Assembly: GCA_022447365.1 (NCBI GenBank)
Contig: JAKVBL010000011.1
Location: 51,976 to 115,975 of the forward strand
Origin: Oleiphilaceae bacterium
GTDB taxonomy: Bacteria > Pseudomonadota > Gammaproteobacteria > Pseudomonadales > Oleiphilaceae
Length of the DNA: 64,000 nucleotides
Reading direction: 5' to 3'
The translations under genes were made by a program, and so were the position numbers. Below, one piece after another: positions 17,256 through 25,989 of the stretch (the stretch's first letter is position 1; each line of letters opens with the position of its first letter). The notes beneath the pieces are model-generated. The model saw nothing but the letters and a program-made list of their open reading frames with translations. It did no database searches and had not been told where the DNA came from.

Positions 17256-18161
17256 ATGAACGTGAGCGCGCTTCCCTACCGAGTGATAGTTTCACTATCA
17301 AGCCTTATATTTTTGAGTGCCTGCTCTACCCTCACGGAAAAGAAGCCAGCTAACCCTGACAAAGCGCTACTTACTCAAACATCACAACAAGCGATCACAA
17401 TCGCAAGCGCATTTCCCGTGCTCGACAGCATGGCACGCACGCTTACCGAAAACACTCTATTTGAAACCGTCTACATTCCGCCGACACGCTATAGTGTTAA
17501 ACGTATTCCCGGCTGGTTGAAACGACAAAACAAGCAGACGTTTCCCCGTACACATATCGCGCTAGGAATGACATCAGTTTGGCCAAGCATCGACATATAC
17601 CCTGCACTACGGCTCAAGAACATCGGCGTTATTGAAATTGATGCTGCACACGCACTTATTCCTAACGGCGAACGCGTTGCAGTGACGCCAAACACTAAAG
17701 ACCAAATCGATTATTTTTGGCTAAACCCTGCCAACGCCATCATGATGCTCGGCATTATTCATCGCGATCTATTAGAGATCGCGAAACTTTATATTAAAGA
17801 GCAAGCGCAACTCACCGAAACAACCACCCAATTAAAAGCGAACTTTAACCAAGCGGGTCAAGCTCTGCGGAAGGCACAATTAGAAATTGGTAATAGGCTA
17901 AACCAAATAGAAGTACTTCAGGTCGTTATCGACAAGCCAGAGCAAAAAGCTCTCGCAGATGCAATCGGCTTACCCTTAACAACCCTCGATGACCCAATGA
18001 TTGAAGACTTCCCCACTTTGTTCATCACCACTAAAAAGCCAAACCATAAGTCGCTAATAAAGCTTCCTAAGTCAGCCCTTGTTTGGCATATAGACGCTAT
18101 CGATAAATTCAGTGAAAAAGGCTTGTTAGAGCGATATCAAGAACTTTATGACGGGCTTTAA
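17256..18161 (+). CDS. Binding-protein-like lipoprotein lacking metal ligands
   Basis: Lipoprotein (lipobox LSAC, Cys23) whose mature part aligns with cluster-9 metal-binding proteins: it has IDYFWLNPANA near residues 151-161, where ZnuA proteins have DPHxWLDPxNA. The metal histidine is replaced by Tyr153, and the segment matching the first ligand loop reads PPTRYSVKRIPG without His. A helical linker (about 185-225) follows as in the family. It is 53 bp after the permease with its own AAGAAAGG site. Likely an accessory or chaperone form of a binding protein rather than a metal carrier; function unknown. Confidence 0.7.
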   Translation: MNVSALPYRVIVSLSSLIFLSACSTLTEKKPANPDKALLTQTSQQAITIASAFPVLDSMARTLTENTLFETVYIPPTRYSVKRIPGWLKRQNKQTFPRTHIALGMTSVWPSIDIYPALRLKNIGVIEIDAAHALIPNGERVAVTPNTKDQIDYFWLNPANAIMMLGIIHRDLLEIAKLYIKEQAQLTETTTQLKANFNQAGQALRKAQLEIGNRLNQIEVLQVVIDKPEQKALADAIGLPLTTLDDPMIEDFPTLFITTKKPNHKSLIKLPKSALVWHIDAIDKFSEKGLLERYQELYDGL

Positions 18162-18237
18162 TACAGATTCAATTGCGCTTCTCGTTTGAAAAAAGCCTTC
18201 AGCAGATACCGGCTTAGTGGCCGTTATAAAAAATAAA

Positions 18238-18693
18238 TCAGTGCAATGTTGTTGTTGGACTAAACATCAAGGTAAACATATTGTGAGCATGAGCATAGGC
18301 TTCTTGATTGGTCTCGCTTAACTCTTGAACATGCTTACTGATGAACTTGCTCCACTCGTGATGCAAACGGTTACAAGCTTTCATTGTTTCGCAACGTGCC
18401 TGCTCAGACAGACAGCAATTACAGGAGCTCAACAAGCGCTGAACAAAACGATATGCTCCAGCATACTGTAATGCTGCATCTTCAAAATCATACTGATGGC
18501 AGTGCGTATCAGCCATATTAAAATAGCTAATCAAAACACTTTTGATCACACATTCTGGCTCAGTCTGAATGCGATTTGGCAAATCGACCATCACGCAATT
18601 TAAGGATTTACTGTAATGCGCTAAGGCCATTGGATAATCCTCTTTCTTAAAGAATCGATTCCCAATTGTGATGTGCTCTTCCCAGTCGTTCAT
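18238..18693 (-). CDS. TPR-like cytoplasmic protein
   Basis: About 151 residues, all helical, with a TPR-like start (WEEHITIGNRFFKKEDYPMALAHYSKSL) and a cysteine cluster CNCCLSEQARC in the middle. ATG 18693 has AAAGGA upstream; a start at 18741 would add 16 residues without a better site. It resembles the DUF2753-type TPR proteins of vibrios, but that is uncertain. Divergent from a siderophore receptor with a Fur-like site between, so iron control is likely. The cysteine group could hold metal. Confidence 0.6.
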   Translation of the reverse strand: MNDWEEHITIGNRFFKKEDYPMALAHYSKSLNCVMVDLPNRIQTEPECVIKSVLISYFNMADTHCHQYDFEDAALQYAGAYRFVQRLLSSCNCCLSEQARCETMKACNRLHHEWSKFISKHVQELSETNQEAYAHAHNMFTLMFSPTTTLH

Positions 18694-18785
18694 TCCTTTC
18701 CTTTTTATCTTTTCAAAAGTGAAGCGAAACATATTGTTCAATGCTGTTTACGAAGATTCTAATTACTTTTTCTTGACATGCAAAT

Positions 18786-18804
18786 GATAATACGAATAAT
18801 TCTC
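18786..18804. promoter_or_regulatory. Putative Fur box, divergent promoter
   Basis: GATAATACGAATAATTCTC matches the 19-bp consensus GATAATGATAATCATTATC at about 14 positions. It sits between the leftward TPR-like gene and the rightward TonB receptor. Confidence 0.7.
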
Positions 18805-18915
18805 ATCCGTATTATAAATAATAATAGAACGACAAACTAGATATGCTCAAAGGGATGCCTACAGCACTAGTTTTAATCAAATTTTTATTCGATGGGACTT
18901 AAAAGTAAAAAGACT

Positions 18916-21177
18916 ATGAACAAAAAAACGATAAGTATCGCTGTTGCGTTAGCGAGTATTTCACCTGATCTACTGTACGCAGAACAAACGAAAGACAATG
19001 CAACAAAACTGGAACAAACAGTTGTTACGGGCACGCATGCAAAAGAAGCGCATGACATAAAAATTGAACCAAGTTCAACCAGTAAATTAAACGCATCATT
19101 AGAAGATCTTCCGCGCTCCGTAGATATTATTAGCAATGACGAGTTTACCGAACGAGGCTCTCTCAACCTACAAGATACATTAAATTATACTTCTGGTGTT
19201 TTTGCGGGCCCGTTTGGCATCGACACCCGCCTCGACTCTTCACAAATTCGTGGCATCAAGCCTCAACAATTTGAGGACGGCTTTATAGCATTTGAAGGTT
19301 TTTACAACGCGCCTCGCGTTGAAATTTTCACCTATGAGAACATCGAAGTCGTTAAAGGGCCATCTTCAACTTTATACGGCCAAGGCGCACTGGGCGGAAT
19401 CATTAATGCCAACTCTAAGCTTCCAAAGGAAGATGCCCAAGGTGAGTTTGGCGTACAAATCGGTGAGAACAATCGAGTACAAACCACGTTCGACTCTACT
19501 GGCGCGATCAATGAGGATGGGAGTTTACTATACCGCTTTGTTGCCTTAAATCGTGATGCCGATACGGAAGTCGAGTATGTTCAAGACGACGCACTTGTAT
19601 TAATGCCATCTCTTACATGGAAACCTTCTGAAGACACTCAACTTACAATCCTAGCGAAACATCAAAAGCACGATACGGGCTCTACCTTGCAATTTATCCC
19701 TAGTTTGGATGCAACGCCAGGATTTTACGCGCCAGCTCCACCTTTTCCGGCCCCGCCTTTACCGGCATTAACTGAGCTAGATATCGATACTAATACTTTT
19801 GTCGGCGAACCTGATTTCGATAAATATGAAACCGAGTCTAATTCTGTCTCTGTGATGTTTGAACACAATATAAATGATTCGCTCACATTGGCGACTAACA
19901 CACGCTATTGGAAATCCGAGTCAACCTACCAATATACGCAAGCAATTGGTTACTCTTTTGCCCCTCCTTACCTGCCAGCACTAGTGCCCACTCTTCCGCC
20001 GCTAACCGCTCCAGGCGATGTATATAGACTCCACTACGCCTCTGAAAAAGAACTTGAGATCTTCGCAAATAATCTCGCGTTGAAAGCCAATGGTAACTGG
20101 CTTGGACTTGAGCACAATGCACAAATTGGTTTGGACTACGTCAAAGCAGACACCGTTGACGATCGCGCACGAGATCCAGTGCTCGAAGCGCTCTACCAAA
20201 CCATTACAATGAACCCAAACGCCGTATTGCCGGGTGCTTTCTTGGCAGACTCGAAGATCAACCTATTAGATCCCCAGTATTCTGGCGCAACGACGATTCC
20301 AACGACAAAGGAATATCGTGACAGCTCCAATGAGCAGATCGGCCTCTATCTCGGAGACATCATGAGAGCGGGCAATGTGATCGCTTCAGTGAACGTGCGA
20401 TATGATCGCGTCAAACAAAGCTTCGATCGTGTTGGCATCTATGGTGCTGCAGACTCAACGAGCTATAGCGATACCTTAGAAGACGTTAATACTGATTTTG
20501 CATTAATGTATCAATTCGAAAACGGTATCAGCCCTTACTACAGCTATGCTGAATCTTTTACTCCTAATGATGCTGACCAGAATGGCAACCTTGTTGATCC
20601 AAACGAAGGTAGCCAACATGAAATTGGTGTGAAGTTCTTATCTTCTGACAGCAACACCTTAGTGACAGCTGCAATATTCCAAATTGATGAAGACAACCGC
20701 GTCACCGATGCAGATCCTGCGAACTTCAAAGTCATCGACGCTTCGTACGAAGGCGCTGAGCTTTCTGTTCAGCATCAAATTGAAGACATCCATATCCAAA
20801 GCTCTTATACCTATTTGGATACTGAGCAAAAGCAGACAGGTGCTAGCAAACTAAAAGTACCGAGTGTCGCAGATGAGATGGCAAATACATGGATCTCGTA
20901 TATTCCTAGCGGCGGCGCATTAAATGGCTTCCGAGCAGGTATTGGAGCTCGCTATATTGGTAACACAGTGAGTGACACCAATATCTATGAAACAGCAGGA
21001 TATACCCTATATGACGCTATGCTTGGCTACCGTTTTGCTGACGTGGATCTTCAATTGAACGTATCCAACTTAACTGATAAAGAGTATATTGTTGGTGTGT
21101 CGGACCAAGATCTTGGCGCGTCAAGCTTTAAAGGACCTGAACGCTATGCTAGCTTAACAGCCAAATATCTATTCTAA
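18916..21177 (+). CDS. TonB-dependent siderophore receptor
   Basis: Outer-membrane receptor of the FhuE/FpvA siderophore class. Signal peptide ends at LLYA, TonB box EQTVVTG near residue 33, plug motifs DLPRSVDIIS, LQDTLNYTSGVFAGPFG, IEVVKGPSSTLYGQGALGGIIN, and a barrel with NLTDKEYI and terminal LF. Two proline-rich loops (near residues 268-282 and 345-365) look unusual. ATG 18916 is preferred because it gives a clean signal peptide; a start at 18892 is possible. Terminator follows at 21200. Confidence 0.9.
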   Translation: MNKKTISIAVALASISPDLLYAEQTKDNATKLEQTVVTGTHAKEAHDIKIEPSSTSKLNASLEDLPRSVDIISNDEFTERGSLNLQDTLNYTSGVFAGPFGIDTRLDSSQIRGIKPQQFEDGFIAFEGFYNAPRVEIFTYENIEVVKGPSSTLYGQGALGGIINANSKLPKEDAQGEFGVQIGENNRVQTTFDSTGAINEDGSLLYRFVALNRDADTEVEYVQDDALVLMPSLTWKPSEDTQLTILAKHQKHDTGSTLQFIPSLDATPGFYAPAPPFPAPPLPALTELDIDTNTFVGEPDFDKYETESNSVSVMFEHNINDSLTLATNTRYWKSESTYQYTQAIGYSFAPPYLPALVPTLPPLTAPGDVYRLHYASEKELEIFANNLALKANGNWLGLEHNAQIGLDYVKADTVDDRARDPVLEALYQTITMNPNAVLPGAFLADSKINLLDPQYSGATTIPTTKEYRDSSNEQIGLYLGDIMRAGNVIASVNVRYDRVKQSFDRVGIYGAADSTSYSDTLEDVNTDFALMYQFENGISPYYSYAESFTPNDADQNGNLVDPNEGSQHEIGVKFLSSDSNTLVTAAIFQIDEDNRVTDADPANFKVIDASYEGAELSVQHQIEDIHIQSSYTYLDTEQKQTGASKLKVPSVADEMANTWISYIPSGGALNGFRAGIGARYIGNTVSDTNIYETAGYTLYDAMLGYRFADVDLQLNVSNLTDKEYIVGVSDQDLGASSFKGPERYASLTAKYLF

Positions 21178-21199
21178 GTAATAACTAACCCTCACTTAG

Positions 21200-21220
21200 A
21201 AAGCGCCTTCTGGCGCTTTT
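21200..21220 (+). terminator. Terminator of the siderophore receptor gene
   Basis: 8-bp stem AAAGCGCC/GGCGCTTT around TTCT followed by T residues, 23 bp after the stop. The remaining DNA to 21462 has no visible gene. Confidence 0.9.
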
Positions 21221-21462
21221 TATGCATTGAATCGATGATTTACAGCGAAAATACGATAGCTTTTACGACAATCAAAATAAAAAATGTATCTTGGATATCA
21301 GCGTTAAAGCTACTTACATACTCCGCGATCTAAAACCTTGAAAATACTGTACTCGAGACATATCAAACTGCAGCAAGTAAATAACAGTTACCTTTAGATA
21401 ACCCTAATACTCCTAAACAGAAAAGCCTGAAAATCATCTATGTCCTTGTATGACTTATAAAA

Positions 21463-21496
21463 AAAGCCCTGTCGTGACTGAGCACAACAGGGCTTT
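21463..21496 (-). terminator. Terminator of the 21.5-23.8 kb receptor gene
   Basis: 10-bp stem AAAGCCCTGT/ACAGGGCTTT with a 14-nt loop; on the minus strand it ends in a T-run, 25 bp past the receptor stop. Confidence 0.85.
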
Positions 21497-21520
21497 AGAG
21501 CTAGGCAGTACTTTAAGAAT

Positions 21521-23776
21521 CTACCAGTTATAGCTAAGCTCTACACCGATTTCGCGTGGCGCGCCAACTTCATATGTTTGGTTACCAAAATCACTAAGAA
21601 TATAGTCTTTATCCAACAAGTTATTTACAAAGGCATAGGCACCCCAGCTCTCTTGTTCATAACCAGTTTTCAAGTTTGCGATTGCACGACCAGAGACTTT
21701 ACGAGTATTTGCATCGTCGTCGTAAGAAGAACCAGTCATCGATACGTTACCGCTAACAAACGTGCCCCCGTCGAAACGCTGCGTCGCACCAACATTACCG
21801 TTCAAACGAGGAGTACGTGAAAATTCGTTACCCTCTAGACCTGGATTCGTTTCATACTCTTTATACTCAGACTTTTGATACCCTGCAGCAGCGAATACTT
21901 CTAGCATGTCTGTTACTGCATACTTCGCTTCAATTTCGATACCTGTCAATGTTGATTTACCAGCATTAACAATGAAGAAGTCAAACGGAGTGCCCGAAGC
22001 ACCTGGACGTTGAACCTGCTGATCTTTCCAATCTGTATAATAAATATTGGTATTTACAAGTAAACGCTCATCCAACCAAGTAGAACGGAAATGCAACTCG
22101 TAATTGTCCGTGTATTCTTCATCAAATGTAGCAACAGAAATAGCCGTTGGATTGACAGAAATCCCGCCTGGACGATAGCCCTTTGAATAGACAACACCTG
22201 TACTCATCGTATCTGTTAGATCATAGTCAAAACCAAGTTTTGGCAGTACCGTTGTATTATCGTTTTTAGATGTTACTTTCTGACCCGTCGCCAATGCAGC
22301 CAATTGCGCATCGATCCCCCCATTAACTGCGGTACCCACACCGAATACACCTGCTGGCAAACCACCAACACCACCAAGAGCAGCCAAGGTAGCAAGTGCA
22401 GTTGGCTCATCATTAATTGAAGCAAATGCTGGATTTAATGTACCGTTATCAAGAATCATCGCTTGAACAAGTGCATCTTGATCCGTCGAATAATCTGTTT
22501 GACGTGCAGCATTGATAACACTAGTGTTTTCACGTTCATCTTGATCAACACGCGCACCCACGATGACCGTTAACGAATCAGTTACATCGTAGTCGGCGTT
22601 AAAGAATAAAGCTGTGTTAGTAAACTCTTCTGTTTCTTTATTACCAAAACCGATTTTAAGCCCACCTACACCAAAAATAGACGTCACATCCAAATCGTCA
22701 ATCGCTTGCGTCTCTTCTCCGTCGCCATTTGAATAGAATAAACCAAAGGTCGACTTGAGATTGTCCGTGTTATAATCCAAACGAAATTCTTGGGCAATAT
22801 TATCGTTCTTACGAGTCAAATCTATCGTTGCATCACCAGCCAAGGCATCCCAATCACTAAAACGATGGAATTCCTCTTTAGAAAAGCCAGTCACTGATTT
22901 GAACGAAAGTTCGTCTGAAATTGGTACAGAAATATCTAAAGAATGCGACTCCGATTCTGTATCAAAGAAACCATCTTGGTTCCAATCACTCTTACGATCA
23001 AAAGGCGGAGCCTGCACAGTGTATGCACCGTCATCATCATATTTATTCTTGCTTACAGTAAGCAAAACTTCTGCATCACTATCCGTTTGATATAAAAGCT
23101 TACCGCGAACGTTAGTAATATCTTCTGCATCAAAGTCTTCTTTATCCAGGATGTCATTTTCTATATGACCGTCTGAATGACTTCCTTCTGCAGTAATGCG
23201 ATATGCTAAATTATCAGTAATACCGCCAGTTTGCATAAGCGCTAAATCATAGGAATTGGCGGTAGCATACTTTGCTCGCACCGCTCCATTCGACTCAAAC
23301 TCAGGCTTCTTCATCTTCACAATGACCGTACCCGCCATTGAATTACGACCTTGCGTCGTAGATTGTGGACCTTTTAAGATCTCAATCTGCTCTACATCCC
23401 ATGTAGAAATACCACCCTCTTTACCTGCATATAAACCTTGAGACACGCCGTCAACACTAACATCGATAGTACGCGGACCTAATGCTGTTCCAGCTGAGCC
23501 GCTTGTACTAATACCGCGAATATTAAAACCATACTCGCCAGTGCGCGTTACGTTAGATGTTTGTTCAAACACATCATACAAGTCATCCATCTTTGCGCTA
23601 TCTTTCATGTCTTGCGCATCAAACACTTGAACACTTGTTGTCGTATCCTGTAATGAACGCTCAATCTTTTCACCGGTAATAACTACACTACCTAATGACT
23701 GAGACTCTTCAGCCACAGTACCACTCGCCGCCAATGATGCAACAATCGCTGCATACAGAGGGTTTCTCGTTCTCAT
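21521..23776 (-). CDS. TonB-dependent receptor, substrate unknown
   Basis: Outer-membrane receptor of about 751 residues. Signal peptide ends after TVA, TonB box LGSVVITGEK, plug with FNIRGISTSG, TIDVSVDGVSQG and IEILKGPQSTTQGRNSMAGTVIV, barrel ending in VELSYNW. The TTxGRN plug variant belongs to the large FyuA/IroN-like group whose substrates vary. ATG 23776 follows AAAGGATAT. A weak Fur-like site lies about 120 bp upstream, so an iron chelate is the likeliest substrate. Confidence 0.88.
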   Translation of the reverse strand: MRTRNPLYAAIVASLAASGTVAEESQSLGSVVITGEKIERSLQDTTTSVQVFDAQDMKDSAKMDDLYDVFEQTSNVTRTGEYGFNIRGISTSGSAGTALGPRTIDVSVDGVSQGLYAGKEGGISTWDVEQIEILKGPQSTTQGRNSMAGTVIVKMKKPEFESNGAVRAKYATANSYDLALMQTGGITDNLAYRITAEGSHSDGHIENDILDKEDFDAEDITNVRGKLLYQTDSDAEVLLTVSKNKYDDDGAYTVQAPPFDRKSDWNQDGFFDTESESHSLDISVPISDELSFKSVTGFSKEEFHRFSDWDALAGDATIDLTRKNDNIAQEFRLDYNTDNLKSTFGLFYSNGDGEETQAIDDLDVTSIFGVGGLKIGFGNKETEEFTNTALFFNADYDVTDSLTVIVGARVDQDERENTSVINAARQTDYSTDQDALVQAMILDNGTLNPAFASINDEPTALATLAALGGVGGLPAGVFGVGTAVNGGIDAQLAALATGQKVTSKNDNTTVLPKLGFDYDLTDTMSTGVVYSKGYRPGGISVNPTAISVATFDEEYTDNYELHFRSTWLDERLLVNTNIYYTDWKDQQVQRPGASGTPFDFFIVNAGKSTLTGIEIEAKYAVTDMLEVFAAAGYQKSEYKEYETNPGLEGNEFSRTPRLNGNVGATQRFDGGTFVSGNVSMTGSSYDDDANTRKVSGRAIANLKTGYEQESWGAYAFVNNLLDKDYILSDFGNQTYEVGAPREIGVELSYNW

Positions 23777-23894
23777 TTTATATCCTTTCAGTTTTAGAAC
23801 TTTCGACACAGCAAGAAAACGTTATTTTTATTTTCAACCAGCTTGCGCTAGCAACTGCGTCACGTTAAGAGCTTTAAGTTATATTAATAATAAT

Positions 23895-23913
23895 GATGAT
23901 AGTAATAGTTCTT
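23895..23913. promoter_or_regulatory. Weak Fur-like site
   Basis: AT-rich segment TAATGATGATAGTAATAGTT contains three NAT-A/T-AT-like hexamers; about 12 of 19 positions fit the Fur consensus. It is upstream of the receptor starting at 23776. Confidence 0.45.
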
Positions 23914-23969
23914 ATTTAGATTTTCAATTTTATTTAAGCCGTTATGGCACATACAAGAGAAGGCTTTAA

Positions 23970-24287
23970 CTACAGCTCGCCGTAGTCAACTTCGATAGGA
24001 AACTCGTGTTTGGCGTCAAAGTAGATGTAGTATTCCAAGCCATCTTCAGGTACTTGAAACTCAACGCGAGAGAATTTGTCAGCCTGCTTTGTTGCTAAGA
24101 TTTCTTCGTCATAACTAATGACTGAAACGTCTTTACCTCGGGCTTTCGAGCCATCGCTAAAGCCAACTTCGCAAAAGATGGTTTGCTTTTTCTTCCAGCA
24201 ATCAATGGTGGGGGAATGGGTATGAGCTGCGCTACTCAATACAACTAGCCCCACTCCCGCCATAGAAACTAAAGGACGCGCCATCAT
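23970..24287 (-). CDS. Small secreted protein, paralogue of the 13812 gene
   Basis: 105 residues with a signal peptide (cut near SSAAHT) and a mature part beginning HSPTIDC, then FCEVGFSDGSKARGKDVSV and LEYYIYFDA. Position by position it matches the protein at 13812-14153: His near the N-terminus, two cysteines about 14 apart, FS, and (Y/F)(I)xxDA. Its start overlaps the end of the DUF4198 remnant by 4 bp. It may now lack its own promoter since its upstream partner is truncated. Function unknown; metal-related by context. Confidence 0.7.
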   Translation of the reverse strand: MMARPLVSMAGVGLVVLSSAAHTHSPTIDCWKKKQTIFCEVGFSDGSKARGKDVSVISYDEEILATKQADKFSRVEFQVPEDGLEYYIYFDAKHEFPIEVDYGEL

Positions 24288-24865
24288 TTAGGCAAGACCT
24301 CTAGCGTAATAAAACGCACGGTATACACAAAATCTGCTAAGGCATGAGGTGATGGCACTTCAACATCTGCCGACACATACCAAGGCCCAAAACGGTCAGG
24401 CGTAAAGCTAACTAAGCCCTGCTCATCGGTCTTATAATTTTGCATTAATCGGTCATCTCGGTAACGCGTGCCATCCGGTGTAAATTCGATATTCACATCT
24501 GCTAAAGGATCACCATCCAAGGTAACTTTGGATATCGCCTCCTCACCTAAAACCACATCATTTGGGTGCGTGACTGGCACAAATTCAAAACCACGGTCAC
24601 GACGATCAAGCACCATTGGAGATGGTGCACCTTTCGTTACGTATGCCGATGCTTCCATATCCATATAGTAAGTTTTTACCTCGCGGGCGTTTTTAGGCAG
24701 GCGCTCTTGGGCTTCAATTTTGTTTGCCCACATGCGCTTCATGGTCTCGCGCTTACCGGATTTATAGAGCGTAAAGTAATGCAATGGGCGAACTGCGGAG
24801 AATCGATAAGTGCCCTCTTGATCAATCCAGTAATCAAAAATGCTGCGGCGATGGCCCCGCGCTAG
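24284..24865 (-). pseudogene. 5'-truncated DUF4198 protein gene
   Basis: From about codon GHRRSIFDYWIDQEGTYRFS onward the frame reads as a DUF4198 (NikM-like periplasmic, Big-like) protein: LPKNAREVKTYYMDMEASAYVTKGAPS, the VTHPNDVVLGEEA strand, TPDGTRYRDDRLMQNYKTDEQG and GPWYVSADVEV. The signal peptide and about 80 N-terminal residues are missing. The open frame continues to 24988 only because it runs antisense through a sensor kinase gene, so that extension is not real. DUF4198 genes commonly accompany PepSY and TonB receptor genes for metal uptake. Confidence 0.75.
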
Positions 24866-24867
24866 GA

Positions 24868-25602
24868 AAGAGAAATGATGAGCTCGCCAGCATTGCGAAG
24901 GCCTTTGATAACATGGCCGACAGAACTCAAGCGCTGATCGAAACCCAACGTTTATTACTTGCGGACCTTTCCCACGAAATGCGAACACCCATCGCTCGCT
25001 TAGAACTCGCCTTAGAAAATCAAAAGAATGGGAAAAGCGATCATTTCGACACCGCCCAGAAAAACCTAGAAGACCTACGACGTTTAGCGAGCGATGCCCT
25101 TACGCTTGCATGACTTGAAACCGAGCAACCAAGGTTAAAAACCGAATCCCTAGACCTTGTTGACTTGCTCGATTGCATTATTGAAGGCGCAGTTCACAAG
25201 TATGCACCTAAAATGGTTGCAACCAAGCTCCCTGAATATGCTCCCATCAAACAAAGCAACCACCGCGCCCTCGGACAGGCATTTGAGAACATTATTCGTA
25301 ACGCACTCAAATACAGTCCACATCAAGGCCAGGTCACTATAGACCTAGATCAAGCAGATAAAGAGTACCGTATTCGCATCACAGACAATGGCCCCGGCGT
25401 TCCGGAAGAAATGCTCGATGAAATATTCAAACCCTTCTTCCGCGTGGACAAATCGAGAGGCGATGAAGCCGGCGGATTTGGCTTAGGTCTATCCTTAGCG
25501 AAACGCCAAATTGAGGCGGTAGGCGGCTCCATTCGCGCCCTCAATACCACTAATGCATCGGAATATAAGGGCTTGTCCGTCGAGATAGTATTACCTCAAT
25601 AA
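24868..25602 (+). pseudogene. Sensor histidine kinase remnant, truncated and nonsense-mutated
   Basis: The frame opens inside a HAMP domain (RNDELASIAKAFDNMADR), continues through the dimerisation box LLADLSHEMRTPIARLELAL with the phospho-His, then meets TGA at 25111-25113 in LTLA*LETEQP, where relatives have Trp (TGG). After it the same frame carries N box FENIIRNALKYSP, G1 ITDNGPGVP, F box and G2 GFGLGLSLAKRQI to the C-terminus. The sensor domain, membrane helices and start are absent. CpxA/QseC-like class. Two independent defects make function very unlikely. Confidence 0.85.
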
Positions 25603-25660
25603 CAACAAAAAAACCTACTCCCCCATCTGATATCTAGATATAAAAAAACAGGCAAAAAAA

Positions 25661-25679
25661 AGCAGGTTAAGTACCTGCT
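25661..25679 (-). terminator. Minus-strand terminator downstream of the stub
   Basis: 7-bp stem AGCAGGT/ACCTGCT with a 5-nt loop; on the minus strand it is followed by a T-run (A-run at 25653-25660). No complete gene ends here; the only minus-strand candidate upstream is the 23-codon stub at 25744-25815. Confidence 0.7.
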
Positions 25680-25743
25680 CAAGATCGCTTTTTCTGCGCT
25701 AGCAGAAAGACTCTATGCATTTCCCTATGCTTATATTTTCTAT

Positions 25744-25815
25744 TCAATTGAAAGCAGTCGCGACTGCCAAAGCCAATGCAGACTTTCTTGGTGTAAATAG
25801 TTTTACGTTCTTCAT
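25744..25815 (-). pseudogene. 23-codon signal-peptide stub under a Fur box
   Basis: ATG at 25815, read leftward, gives MKNVKLFTPRKSALALAVAT-AFN and stop at 25744. This is a well-formed Sec signal peptide of the type that begins TonB receptors, with nothing behind it. A Fur-like box is about 100 bp upstream and a T-run terminator about 65 bp downstream, so a promoter, a start and an end survive while the body is gone. It may be a deletion remnant or a real leader peptide/small RNA. Confidence 0.4.
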
Positions 25816-25917
25816 GAGTTACCCTAGTTACAAAGGCGTATTCACTCGCCCTGAGTTAGTTAGTATCGGTTAGTGAGTAGCTTGCACTGCATTTATAAAA
25901 CACGACACAGATTCGCT

Positions 25918-25936
25918 AATGCGAATTATTACTATT
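25918..25936. promoter_or_regulatory. Orphan Fur box
   Basis: AATGCGAATTATTACTATT, nearly the same as the Fur sites at 11608 and 11867. No intact Fur-type gene starts from it in either direction. Confidence 0.65.
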
Positions 25937-25989
25937 AGGGTTTAAAAGATGAAGAAATGTTTCATTTGTTACATTTAGAAAATGTGATT

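Noticed and set aside
24866..24988. N-terminal part of the open frame joined to DUF4198
   Set aside because: It is the antisense of the HAMP/histidine kinase coding sequence, so not a true N-terminus.
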